This document shows positions 1 to 6,198 of a stretch of 6,995 nucleotides of DNA, in pieces. The first letter of the stretch is position 1; every line of letters begins with the position of its first letter. The translations under genes were made by a program, and so were the position numbers. The notes below the pieces were generated by a model. It did no database searches. It saw only the letters and a program-made list of their open reading frames with translations, and was not told the DNA's origin. The DNA is from JAUWNJ01 sp034190305 (GTDB lineage Bacteria; Planctomycetota; Phycisphaerae; SM23-33): the NCBI GenBank assembly GCA_034190305.1, contig JAXHSV010000165.1, positions 1-6,995 on the forward strand, read 5' to 3'.

Positions 1-95
1 TCTTGCAGGCCTTCGGCCTGCTGTGCCCAGTCCTTGACCAACGAACCAAACTGTGTCATCATCTCCCTTACAGCCACACGCATCTTTTCGTTCAT
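1..95 (-). CDS. N-terminal fragment of an unrecognised protein, cut by the window edge
   Basis: The minus strand has ATG at 95-93 preceded by AGGAAGGAGAT, a strong Shine-Dalgarno with 8 nt between GGAG and the start. The reading frame stays open for 31 codons to the window edge. The peptide begins MNEKMRVAVREMM and continues with TQFGSLVKDWAQQAEGLQ, a charged and probably helical stretch with no signal peptide or membrane segment. I do not recognise the family from so short a piece. A DNA-binding protein or transposase N-terminus is possible but is only a guess. The start is well supported by the ribosome binding site. The unusual feature is that this site lies inside a perfect 12-bp stem (see 96-149), suggesting translational control. 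The stop lies outside the window. Confidence 0.65.
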   Translation of the reverse strand, partial: MNEKMRVAVREMMTQFGSLVKDWAQQAEGLQ

Positions 96-149
96 TGTGG
101 TATCTCCTTCCTGTTCTTATCCAAGAACGAACCTTTCGGAGATACCACA
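96..149 (-). promoter_or_regulatory. Hairpin that sequesters the Shine-Dalgarno of the left-edge gene
   Basis: TGTGGTATCTCC (96-107) and GGAGATACCACA (138-149) are perfect 12-bp inverted copies. Between them lies a second perfect 6-bp stem, GTTCTT (113-118) with AAGAAC (123-128), around a 4-nt loop. In the minus-strand mRNA the outer 3' arm contains the GGAG ribosome binding site and ends one base before the ATG. The folded RNA would therefore hide the start region. Families that use such folds include transposases protected from read-through translation, RNA thermometers and autoregulated genes. The same dyad could instead be a DNA operator. The pairing is seen directly; the role is inferred. 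Confidence 0.6.
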
Positions 150-190
150 CTACATCTTGTGCCCCAAGCGCGCCACTATTTTGTCGTGCA

Positions 191-202
191 CCCGGGTTGT
201 TG
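191..202. repeat. 12-bp direct repeat, copy 1 (copy 2 at 360-371)
   Basis: CCCGGGTTGTTG occurs exactly at 191-202 and again at 360-371, 169 bp apart. The second copy overlaps the left end of the inverted-repeat element at 363-490, so the first may be a solo end of the same element. Apart from this and the two hairpins listed separately, I see nothing supportable in 150-360: reading frames there are short, lack ribosome binding sites and do not look like protein. Confidence 0.5.
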
Positions 203-265
203 GGGGGGTATCCCGTCTCAGTAGGTAGATAGTAGTCGAGCGTTGAAAAACGTCCATTCGGCATA

Positions 266-291
266 AAACCGACGGATAGCTGTCCGTCGGC
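266..291 (-). terminator. Probable Rho-independent terminator
   Basis: CCGACGGA (270-277) pairs perfectly with TCCGTCGG (284-291) around a 6-nt loop. Read on the minus strand the stem is followed by TTTT (269-266). It lies between the PEP-CTERM gene and the left-edge gene, both on the minus strand, so it may insulate the latter from read-through. On the plus strand the stem is followed by CTTT, a weaker tract. The short T run keeps confidence moderate. Confidence 0.45.
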
Positions 292-362
292 TTTGGACCC
301 CTGTCCACTTGCTTAAACTGGATGCGTCTTATTGAAAGTACCAACTGAAATAGGATGCGCCC

Positions 363-490
363 GGGTTGTTGAAAGAGTCGTGTCATGTGTGTCCAGCCGG
401 TGAGGAACCGTGGAAAAGGCTGCGATTTCCGGTAAAACCGGCACGGGTAAGACGCCCGTGTTACCCATCAGGCGACTTTTTCAACAACTC
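363..490. mobile_element. Possible MITE-like element with imperfect terminal inverted repeats
   Basis: The left end 363-380 (containing GTTGTTGAAAGAGTC) and the right end 473-490 (containing GACTTTTTCAACAAC) are inverted copies, matching at 16 of 18 positions and bounding 128 bp. The interior has no reading frame of interest but carries two hairpins, CCGGT/ACCGG near 430-440 and the one at 442-466. Non-autonomous elements often look like this. No target-site duplication is visible at the ends, and only one copy is present in the window, so mobility is inferred. Confidence 0.3.
442..466. repeat. Hairpin with two mutually exclusive stems
   Basis: CACGGG (442-447) pairs with CCCGTG (455-460) around TAAGACG. 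Alternatively GGGTAA (445-450) pairs with TTACCC (461-466). The two stems share GGG and cannot form together. The shape, a short GC-rich stem around a loop ending in GACG, recurs at 2450-2465, suggesting a small dispersed palindrome family in this genome. Confidence 0.35.
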
Positions 491-518
491 CACAAATTGT
501 ATATTGTTCCCGATTCTT

Positions 519-557
519 AAAAACAACAGCCCGCGGAGACCATTCCGCGGGCTGTTG
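519..557 (-). terminator. Rho-independent terminator of the PEP-CTERM gene
   Basis: CAACAGCCCGCGGA (524-537) pairs perfectly over 14 bp with TCCGCGGGCTGTTG (544-557) around a 6-nt loop. On the minus strand the stem is followed at once by TTTTT (523-519). It sits about 50 nt beyond the stop codon of the 606-1781 gene and is a textbook intrinsic terminator for that transcript. Confidence 0.88.
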
Positions 558-605
558 AATCAACTGTTTTTGCTCTACTATTTAGTTCATACTTCTCCGA
601 TCTGC

Positions 606-1781
606 TCAACGACGTTTTCTGCGGATGAGAACTCCAAGTCCACCCAGGCCAAGCAGCGCCAGCGTCGCCGGTTCGGGAACCAACCACAACTCACTGCCAC
701 AGGGGCCCTGGTCATACGCGATGGAGGCTCCGGAAGGCAGATCAGTTTCGGCAAAAGTGCCGTCTCTCGACTTGTAGGTCATGAGGACGTAATGATCCTC
801 GGTCAGATAAGCATCAGTTGTTACCGTAAGCTTTCCTGCAAACGTGGCATTGTTGATCACGACGATTTTTTCGATACCGTTGTCAACAATATCGTAAATC
901 AGGGTAGCGCTGTTGTTATCGCCGGCAGTTGCCATCCTGAACATATTGGCCGTGATGTTGTCAGTGACCTGGCCGTAGTAGGTGGGCGTGTCCCATGTAC
1001 CGATGACACGGAAGGTAGCGCTGTTGCCGGAGCAGTTGTCATTTGTAGGCCCCATGGCTATCCCACCGTTATGGACCCTGTCGCCGGTAACGTGCAATAT
1101 CCCACCGGAAATGGTGTACTCTGCCGTGCAGTCGTGCATGTCCCCTTTCCAGTCTGAAGTGACCATATTGATGTTGCTGGCGTCTTCACCATTGCAATGC
1201 ACGCTAACGGTACCGCCGGTCTGAGTCATGATACCCGTACTGCCGGACTGTTGGCGTCCGTCGCCCATGTGGATGCCGGAAGCTCCTATAAGACCCACGG
1301 AACCGCCACTTATATCCCAGGTCCCGGTGGCGCCGTACCTGCCCAGTCCGAAACCGGCCGCAAGGAACTCTCCACCTTCCTGTATCACGTGACCGTCACC
1401 ATAGCCCGTTCCGTTGTTGCCGATGTACCCATACTTTGCCCAACCCAGCATCAGGTTCAGCTGACCGCCTACCATATGAAGCGTTCCGGCGGTGCCATCG
1501 CTGATGCCGCATCTCAGCCTTTTTGGGGTGGCATCTTGTGGGCCTGAGGGCGGGGCGTCATCGAGAATGGCCGTCAATCCGCTACCGATCCATGCGTTGT
1601 CATCCTCGTAGTCGTTAGGAATGCCGGTGGTGCTGTCTTCGGCCAACCAGTTACCTGATCTCATCCACAGGGAGTCGCCACTTGCATTTTGAAAGTAATA
1701 ATGCTGCGGGAGGACTCCCCATGCCGGTCCGGCCCAGGCCAATATGGCCAAGGCACACACAATAGTAAGCATGTTTCTCAT
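606..1781 (-). CDS. Secreted PEP-CTERM sorting-domain protein with repetitive beta-rich body
   Basis: This 391-residue protein is predicted to be exported and then anchored or processed at the envelope by an exosortase. Residues 1-22 form a signal peptide (MRNMLTIVCALAILAWAG, then PAWG, with likely cleavage after AWG). The tail from about residue 368 is a classical PEP-CTERM signal: VPEP, a short hydrophobic segment LALLGLGGLGVLI, then the basic cluster RRKRR. The body (about 90-240) is rich in Gly, Thr, Ser and Asn. It repeats a loose pattern of hydrophobic-x-hydrophobic-x-GG, as in TLHMVGGQLNL, HVIQEGGEF, TWDISGGSVGL and MTQTGGTVSV, consistent with a beta-helix or similar surface fold. No catalytic motif is evident. 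The start is supported by GGAGAGGAG about 8 nt upstream. The gene has its own promoter, structured leader and terminator, so it looks monocistronic. The substrate or partner is unknown. No exosortase lies in this window. Confidence 0.88.
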   Translation of the reverse strand: MRNMLTIVCALAILAWAGPAWGVLPQHYYFQNASGDSLWMRSGNWLAEDSTTGIPNDYEDDNAWIGSGLTAILDDAPPSGPQDATPKRLRCGISDGTAGTLHMVGGQLNLMLGWAKYGYIGNNGTGYGDGHVIQEGGEFLAAGFGLGRYGATGTWDISGGSVGLIGASGIHMGDGRQQSGSTGIMTQTGGTVSVHCNGEDASNINMVTSDWKGDMHDCTAEYTISGGILHVTGDRVHNGGIAMGPTNDNCSGNSATFRVIGTWDTPTYYGQVTDNITANMFRMATAGDNNSATLIYDIVDNGIEKIVVINNATFAGKLTVTTDAYLTEDHYVLMTYKSRDGTFAETDLPSGASIAYDQGPCGSELWLVPEPATLALLGLGGLGVLIRRKRR

Positions 1782-1821
1782 CTTTGTTACTCCTCTCCTA
1801 CAAAAGACATGCTTCTCACTC

Positions 1822-1862
1822 AGCCCCTTGTTCCAGCATGCAAAACATCAGCCGGCGGGGCT
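1822..1862 (-). promoter_or_regulatory. Structured 5' leader of the PEP-CTERM mRNA
   Basis: The roughly 97-nt leader between the predicted transcription start and the gene contains a long hairpin. AGCCCC pairs with GGGGCT (1857-1862 with 1822-1827). Inside it, CCGGC pairs with GCTGG (1851-1855 with 1833-1837, one G-U). ATG pairs with CAT at the tip (1846-1848 with 1838-1840). I do not recognise a known riboswitch class, and c-di-GMP-I consensus elements are not apparent. It could stabilise the mRNA or regulate translation. Confidence 0.4.
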
Positions 1863-1870
1863 ACACCTCC

Positions 1871-1967
1871 GACTTGATAACGCGATTTTACCACAACTTT
1901 CAATTATGTCAAGCATAAAATCCCTATAAAATTGCGTTTTTTTCGGCAACCTCCGTCTTATCAAGTC
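1871..1967. repeat. 10-bp inverted repeat bracketing the PEP-CTERM promoter
   Basis: GACTTGATAA (1871-1880) and its exact reverse complement TTATCAAGTC (1958-1967) flank the promoter hexamers. One copy covers the predicted transcription start and the other lies about 80 bp upstream. Paired sites like this could bind a looping repressor, but a chance match or remnant element ends are also possible. Confidence 0.35.
1885..1912 (-). promoter_or_regulatory. Sigma-70-type promoter of the PEP-CTERM gene
   Basis: On the minus strand a perfect -35 hexamer TTGACA (1912-1907) is followed after 16 bp by the -10 hexamer TAAAAT (1890-1885). Sequence upstream of the -35 is AT-rich. Transcription would start near 1878, giving a leader of about 97 nt before the ATG at 1781. 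The spacing and both hexamers are good, so housekeeping sigma use is likely. Confidence 0.75.
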
Positions 1968-2255
1968 CCTCCGCAGCCAAAATCATCCATTTATTGCTTC
2001 GGTCAGCCCCGTCAACATGCGGTAGAGCAGCAAGTCGGGTTTATCCGGCAGCGGCTGACTGAAGCGAATCAGACGCTCGCAAAGAGCAGGGGCAGTCTCA
2101 ACAATCCTGCCAAGGTAGATCATCACCATCGTCAGAACTTCGTCCCGGCCAGACAAACGAACCTTCACCCATCCGACCTGTGACAGACGAATCCTCGCAC
2201 GCCTGCGACGCCTGACCAATCTGCTCCATTAATGCGGAGTGGGCGTCTGATCGCC

Positions 2256-2279
2256 CAGACGGGTGGCCGTATGGCCGGC
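2256..2279. repeat. 24-bp palindromic dispersed repeat, copy 1
   Basis: This stretch begins CAGACG and ends in GGCCGTATGGCCGGC. It matches 2455-2478 at 21 of 24 positions, the last 15 being identical. The 3' part is itself a palindrome (GGCC-GTAT-GGCC). Just upstream CGTCTG (2244-2249) pairs with CAGACG (2256-2261). It lies in the transposase remnant where the frame is lost, so it is probably an inserted mini-element. Confidence 0.5.
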
Positions 2280-2454
2280 CGGCGTCCCGGAAAGGTCAGA
2301 TACCCACTGACCAGATGCCGCCGAATCGTCCCGCTGCCCGGAATTGCCGAAAAACCGCAGTAAATAGCGGTCTCCAACCAGAAGAACCACAAATCGATAC
2401 TTCTTGTTCAACCAATCGGAAAACATCACCTTCCCGTCAAACTCCCGGTCCGGG

Positions 2455-2478
2455 CAGACGCCCGGCCGTATGGCCGGC
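2455..2478. repeat. 24-bp palindromic dispersed repeat, copy 2
   Basis: This is the second copy of the 2256-2279 repeat, preceded by the hairpin CCGGGC (2450-2455) with GCCCGG (2460-2465) around AGAC. It sits exactly where the transposase frame breaks between SHEQPE and DREFDGK, consistent with insertion plus loss of the intervening codons. Confidence 0.5.
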
Positions 2479-2547
2479 ACATTCAGGCTGCTCGTGACTG
2501 AAAGGTTTCAAATGAATCGGTATGGGGTTCTTTCGGCTGACGGAGGC

Positions 2548-2594
2548 GTACAATTCCCAAATCGCAATACGCCGCGATTCGGGGGACCCGTACA
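2548..2594. mobile_element. 42-bp in-frame palindromic insertion with 5-bp target duplication
   Basis: GTACA at 2548-2552 is repeated at 2590-2594, 42 bp apart. Between them lies a 37-bp segment with a near-perfect palindrome: CCCAAATCGC (2556-2565) against GCGATTCGGG (2574-2583), 9 of 10 paired, 8-nt loop. In the transposase frame it adds 14 residues (GSPESRRIAIWELY) between VEMY and ASVSRKNP, where I would expect the protein to be continuous. This is the signature of a miniature insertion with duplicated target, but it is inferred from one copy and a recalled family pattern. Confidence 0.4.
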
Positions 2595-3069
2595 TCTCGA
2601 CCATGCAGTACCCGTTGACCAGTTGACCCGTGTTGCCTTCGCGTACCGTGGCCAGGTAATCCACCCATTTACCGACGGCTTGGCAATATCGGACAGATCA
2701 AGAATGATAGGCGTGTCGTCCTTGTTGAAGGGCAGCCACAGTTCCTGCAGAGACTGTTTTACTGCATCCTCGAATTTGCTGTCTTTTGTGAGATGTTCTT
2801 CGAGACGGTCGCGTCGTGAGAGGAATTTGGTTCGCTGGTTTGGCAAGCATCGAGTCATTTGGCAGACGATGGGCCAACCAGCCCGGATCAGCCCGACAAG
2901 GGCGTCTGGGAGGGATTTTTTGTCTGGTAACGAAAGATTTTTGCCGATCTGCTTGAGAAAATTGTGTAGATTGGACGACTCGTCAGGGCGGAGCCTGCCG
3001 TAGCCTGATAAAGACTCCATCAAAGCCGTTTGTTTGACCCATAGCATACCTTCCCTGCGCTATAACGAG

Positions 3070-3342
3070 TTACGGGACCCAGACAACATTCCCTAAATCG
3101 TCATGCACGGGGGGTATATCTTGAATGGACTCCGCCCTGAAAATACCCCCGGAAAAAAGACTACAGTTTGAGGAATAATTAGAAGTAACTCGCATAAAAC
3201 CGTTGATTTCTTTCCACGCACCCCGATTGTCTGAAAGAAAATTTTGGTCTGTTCGTAACACAAGGCGCTCCCGACAGATGCCGATATTCAGGCCAGAAGC
3301 GAGAAGCGACTCGAATACCGAGTGAAACAATATTGATGTCAT
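3070..3342 (-). CDS. Doubtful small hypothetical protein
   Basis: An open frame of 90 codons runs from ATG 3342 (MTSILFHSVFESLLASG) to TAA at 3070. It ends with SIQDIPPVHDDLGNVVWVP. Residue composition is protein-like, with a mix of Asn, Asp, Ser and Trp, but I recognise no family. The start has only a weak GAGAT upstream. The frame could extend to an ATG at 3432, which would overlap the kinase start. It occupies the only space between the transposase remnant and the kinase gene and may be a remnant or chance frame. If it is not coding, 3050-3406 holds only the inverted repeat at 3110-3150 and the kinase leader, with no convincing promoter seen. Confidence 0.22.
   Translation of the reverse strand: MTSILFHSVFESLLASGLNIGICRERLVLRTDQNFLSDNRGAWKEINGFMRVTSNYSSNCSLFSGGIFRAESIQDIPPVHDDLGNVVWVP
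3110..3150. repeat. Inverted repeat GGGGGTAT/ATACCCCC
   Basis: GGGGGTAT (3110-3117) and ATACCCCC (3143-3150) are perfect 8-bp inverted copies with a 25-nt loop, about 260 bp upstream of the kinase gene. On neither strand is there a proper U tract, so it is not a convincing terminator. It could be a protein-binding dyad. Confidence 0.3.
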
Positions 3343-3406
3343 TATCTCGTCATGGTGACAGAACCTGATCCGGAGAGTCCGTAACCGGCAAGAAGAGGCT
3401 GTTTTG

Positions 3407-5059
3407 ATGAACCTGCATAAACCGGAACCCAAACTGAAAATAGGCCTTCAGGTAAAATCCATCCTGGTTCTGACAGTCGTAATCTTTGCGGCGACGACAA
3501 TCGGCGGATGGTTCTTTTATACCGTTTCGCAGAACATCCTACGCCGGAAAGATCGCAGCCAAGCCGAAGCCTTTGTCGGGAACCTGACAGTCACTGCCGT
3601 TCCGGGCCTGGTCAACCGGGATCGTGAATCGCTCCAGCGATTGGCAATGGGACTGCTGGGGCGCACCAAAGTCCGCTACGTCTGTATCCTCGACCGCCAC
3701 GGCGAGACCGCCGCCGTTGCCGAACGAGTCATATCCGGTCCCGGTCAACTTACCCTGGCATACCGACCTGTGAGCATATCGTACGATGAGCAGCGAGGCG
3801 ACAATTTCCTGGAATTAGGTCGTCCTGTCGTCGCCCCTTCCAAAAACAAAGGAAAGAACGCCCTCGTCGGAGCGGTCCGGCTGGTGCTGGATACGCGGGA
3901 GACATCCGGTATCCTTGCTAACGTCCGGCGGAAAACGACGGTTATCGTAGCGGTTATCGTGATATGCATGATCCCGTTGGGATACCTGTTGACCTGGCGA
4001 GTAATAGTGATGCCGATTCGCCGGCTTATGAAGGCAACCCACCAACTGGCGGAGGGCGATTTCTCCGCACGCGTCGAAACCTGCCGAAACGACGAAATCG
4101 GTGAGCTGGCAGGCTCGTTCGACACCATGGTCGAAAAAGTCCGCGCTTCGCAGAGGCGACTTCGCCAGGCGAATGAATCCTTGGAGCAAAAGGTGGCCGA
4201 TCGAACCGTCGAACTTCAATGCGCCAACCGCCGGTTGAACGAAGAGATGACCGAGAAGGAAGATTTCCTTCGCTCCGTCAGTCACGACCTCAACGCGCCG
4301 CTACGGAACATCGCAGGCATGGCAACCATGATCTCCATAAAGTATCGCCAGAAGTTGCCCGAAGAGGTAATCTCTCGCCTTCAGCGTATCCAGTCCAACG
4401 TGGACGCCGAGACCGAACTGATCGGCGAACTTCTGGAATTGAGCCGGATAAAGACTCGTCCCGAAAAACGTCGTATGGTGGACTTCAACATCCTGTTCAA
4501 GTCGCTGGCCGAGGCGTTCGAATATGAACTCAAGGCCAAGAATATTACGTTTGAGATCGACAAGATGATGCCACGGTTGTTCGTGGAGAACAACCGAATA
4601 CGACAGGTGTTTCAAAACCTGATCGACAACGCCATAAAGTACATGGGCGACCGGACGGATGCAAAAATTCGGATCGGCTACGACATGGTTGACGATATGC
4701 ACCAGATTAGCGTAACCGACAACGGTCAGGGCATTTCAGAAGCGGATCAAAAGCAGATTTTTCAGGTTTTTCGGCGCGCCTCGGCGGCAACTTCGGCCGG
4801 AGTGCCCGGAAAGGGCGTGGGGCTTGCCATGGTCAAGAGGGTAGCGAGCAATTATGACGGGCAAGCGTGGGTTGTGTCCAGTCTTGGGAAAGGGTCAGCT
4901 TTCTATTTCTCTCTCAGCGCAAAAAATACCGCAGAACCCGTACAAGACGACCCGGTCGAATCAAACCCATCCTGCGAAACGACCGAATACGCAGCGGTCG
5001 ATAACAGCCCGGACCGCTCGATTAACCGTAACGAAATGTCAATAAATAATGTGGGCTGA
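3407..5059 (+). CDS. Membrane sensor histidine kinase (HAMP-HisKA-HATPase_c)
   Basis: This 550-residue inner-membrane kinase should autophosphorylate on His and pass phosphate to a response regulator, most likely the REC-GGDEF protein encoded next. TM1 is about 18-38. An extracytoplasmic sensor region of roughly 135 residues with no recognised domain follows. TM2 is about 177-198, HAMP about 199-250 (DEIGEL at 229-234), and a charged coiled coil about 245-285. The H-box is FLRSVSHDLNAPLRNIAG with His293; the SHDL-x-x-PL form resembles phytochrome-like kinases. The ATPase has N-box NLIDNAIKY (Asn404, Asn408), G1 DNGQGI (Asp438), an F-box FQVFRR and G2 GKGVGLAMVKRV (from Gly468). All catalytic boxes are intact. 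About 45 polar residues follow the ATPase and look disordered. ATG 3407 is preferred over the in-frame TTG at 3404 because GAGG at 3395-3398 lies 8 nt upstream of it. Confidence 0.93.
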   Translation: MNLHKPEPKLKIGLQVKSILVLTVVIFAATTIGGWFFYTVSQNILRRKDRSQAEAFVGNLTVTAVPGLVNRDRESLQRLAMGLLGRTKVRYVCILDRHGETAAVAERVISGPGQLTLAYRPVSISYDEQRGDNFLELGRPVVAPSKNKGKNALVGAVRLVLDTRETSGILANVRRKTTVIVAVIVICMIPLGYLLTWRVIVMPIRRLMKATHQLAEGDFSARVETCRNDEIGELAGSFDTMVEKVRASQRRLRQANESLEQKVADRTVELQCANRRLNEEMTEKEDFLRSVSHDLNAPLRNIAGMATMISIKYRQKLPEEVISRLQRIQSNVDAETELIGELLELSRIKTRPEKRRMVDFNILFKSLAEAFEYELKAKNITFEIDKMMPRLFVENNRIRQVFQNLIDNAIKYMGDRTDAKIRIGYDMVDDMHQISVTDNGQGISEADQKQIFQVFRRASAATSAGVPGKGVGLAMVKRVASNYDGQAWVVSSLGKGSAFYFSLSAKNTAEPVQDDPVESNPSCETTEYAAVDNSPDRSINRNEMSINNVG

Positions 5060-5076
5060 CTAGGTGGAATTTCCTG

Positions 5077-6135
5077 ATGAATGACAAAGATACGGCAAAT
5101 AAATCGCTGGAGACTTGTTCGAGAGGGCTCAGGATACTGGTCGTCGAGGATGATCCTGACCAGTGCGACCTGATATGCGAATCGTTGCAGATGCATTTTG
5201 CCGACCGCCCGGACACCAAAATAGTAGGTGTCGGCACCGGAACCGAATGTCTGTCCCAGCAACTGCATGATTTCGACATAATCCTGCTTGATTACATTCT
5301 TCCGGACATCTCCGGAATCGACCTGCTGGAGCAAATCACCAATATATGCGACGTCCCGGTCGTCTTTGTAACGTGCATCAGCGACATAACCACTGCCGCC
5401 GAGTCCATCCGACAAGGCGCCCAGGACTATGTCGTTAAACTCGGCGATTACCTCTTCGCCCTTCCCATCGTTATCGAAAAGAATATACGTCTGCACACCC
5501 TCAAACAGGAAAACACCCGGCTTCAGGCGGAACTGACTGCTACGCTGGAAAAGATGAGGCTTAAAAACATAGCACTGGAGCAGTCTCTGCAAAAACTACG
5601 AACTATGGCGGCTACGGATCACCTGACCGGACTGTCCAATCGCAGAGTCTTCGCCGAAATACTGGATCAATGTTATAATGAGGCAATACGCTATAAATTC
5701 GACCTGACCTGCCTGATGTGCGATCTGGACCACTACAAAGCCCTGAATGACACACTGGGACATCAGATCGGCGACAAGGTGCTTATGACTACCGCCGAGG
5801 TTATTCGCTCGAACCTGCGAAGCAGCGATCATGCCGCACGTTACGGCGGGGATGAGTTCGTCATACTATTACCACATACCTCTATGGATATGGCTATGAG
5901 CGTCAGCGAGCGCATCCGTAAGCAGATTGTTCCAGCCACCACCCAACACACACGAACCAAAACGGGGATAACACTGTCAATAGGAATTTCCTCCCTGAGG
6001 GTGGATCAGCCCGCATCTGCCGATGCGCTGGTGGCTATGGCGGACCGCGCTCTGTACGTAGCCAAAGACCGCGGTAAGAATTGCATAGTTGTTTTCGGCG
6101 ACATCGGAGCTACCCCCCAAACCGTCGCGGTATAA
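5077..6135 (+). CDS. REC-GGDEF response regulator, predicted diguanylate cyclase
   Basis: This 352-residue cytoplasmic protein should make c-di-GMP from two GTP when its receiver is phosphorylated. The REC domain (about 18-135) has the acidic pocket EDD (24-26), phosphoacceptor Asp72 in LLDYILPD, Thr99 in VVFVTCI and Lys121 in YVVKLGDY, so it is complete. A helical linker (about 138-182) leads to the GGDEF domain, which opens with DHLTGLSNRR. It contains DLDHYKALNDTLGH and has the active-site loop GGDEF at 257-261. The product-inhibition I-site RxxD is present (Arg248 to Asp251, five residues before GGDEF), indicating feedback control. REC-GGDEF is the WspR-like arrangement; there is one REC, not two as in PleD. 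The start is supported by AGGTGG about 9 nt upstream. The gene lies 17 nt after the kinase stop, so the two are almost certainly co-transcribed and form a cognate pair. Confidence 0.94.
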   Translation: MNDKDTANKSLETCSRGLRILVVEDDPDQCDLICESLQMHFADRPDTKIVGVGTGTECLSQQLHDFDIILLDYILPDISGIDLLEQITNICDVPVVFVTCISDITTAAESIRQGAQDYVVKLGDYLFALPIVIEKNIRLHTLKQENTRLQAELTATLEKMRLKNIALEQSLQKLRTMAATDHLTGLSNRRVFAEILDQCYNEAIRYKFDLTCLMCDLDHYKALNDTLGHQIGDKVLMTTAEVIRSNLRSSDHAARYGGDEFVILLPHTSMDMAMSVSERIRKQIVPATTQHTRTKTGITLSIGISSLRVDQPASADALVAMADRALYVAKDRGKNCIVVFGDIGATPQTVAV

Positions 6136-6160
6136 ATCAGACTAATAAGTCTCAAACCGC
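6127..6160 (+). other. Weak nested stem-loop at the end of the kinase-cyclase operon
   Basis: GCGGT (6127-6131) pairs with ACCGC (6156-6160), and inside it AGACT (6139-6143) pairs with AGTCT (6148-6152). The structure overlaps the stop codon of the cyclase gene. There is no T run after it, so it is not a standard intrinsic terminator. It may still protect or end the transcript in the 63-bp gap between the convergent genes. Confidence 0.25.
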
Positions 6161-6198
6161 AGGACGCTTCCCCCGCACTTTAAAAATCCACGACCATT

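Larger units (their letters stand above)
1983..3047 (-). pseudogene. Decayed IS4-like DDE transposase
   Basis: Pieces of one transposase read in order on the minus strand but in several frames. The N-terminal part runs from ATG 3047 (MLWVKQTALMESL) through RPDESSNLHNFLKQIGKNLSL to LDLSDIAKPS near 2670. There a frameshift moves to DYLATVREGNTGQLVNGY, then ASVSRKNPIPIHLKPFSHEQP (to about 2480). A further shift leads to DREFDGKVMFSDWLNKKYRF and VVLLVGDRYLLRFFG (about 2450-2340). A final block has VGWVKVRLSGRDEVLT fused directly to MVMIYLGRIVE and a C-terminus ending at TGA 1985-1983. LDLSDIAKP and DREFD are candidate catalytic Asp segments. The region expected to hold the catalytic Glu appears deleted between DEVLT and MVMIY. 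AGGGAAGG precedes the ATG by one base. Family assignment is from recalled sequence style. Clear terminal inverted repeats were not found. Confidence 0.7.

Noticed and set aside
5..21. Perfect 7-bp hairpin GCAGGCC/GGCCTGC
   Set aside because: It lies inside the partial coding region and is explained by the codons for AEGLQ. There is no T run.
405..470. Cobalamin or other riboswitch suggested by GGTGAGGAACC-like sequence
   Set aside because: Conserved core elements of the class could not be found, and no fitting downstream gene lies on the same strand.
366..1157. A 263-codon plus-strand open frame
   Set aside because: It lies opposite the PEP-CTERM gene, whose signal peptide, sorting tail, promoter, ribosome binding site and terminator all support the minus strand. 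The plus frame has no ribosome binding site or recognisable domain.
1816..1848. A 10-codon leader peptide (MFCMLEQGAE) in the PEP-CTERM 5' leader
   Set aside because: The nearest Shine-Dalgarno-like GGAGG is about 17 nt from the ATG, too far, and the peptide shows no attenuator-type codon run.
2404..3003. A 199-codon plus-strand open frame
   Set aside because: It is antisense to the transposase remnant, whose fragments read as a coherent protein on the minus strand.
4903..5592. A 229-codon minus-strand open frame
   Set aside because: It is antisense to the kinase C-terminus and the REC domain, both of which have intact motifs on the plus strand.
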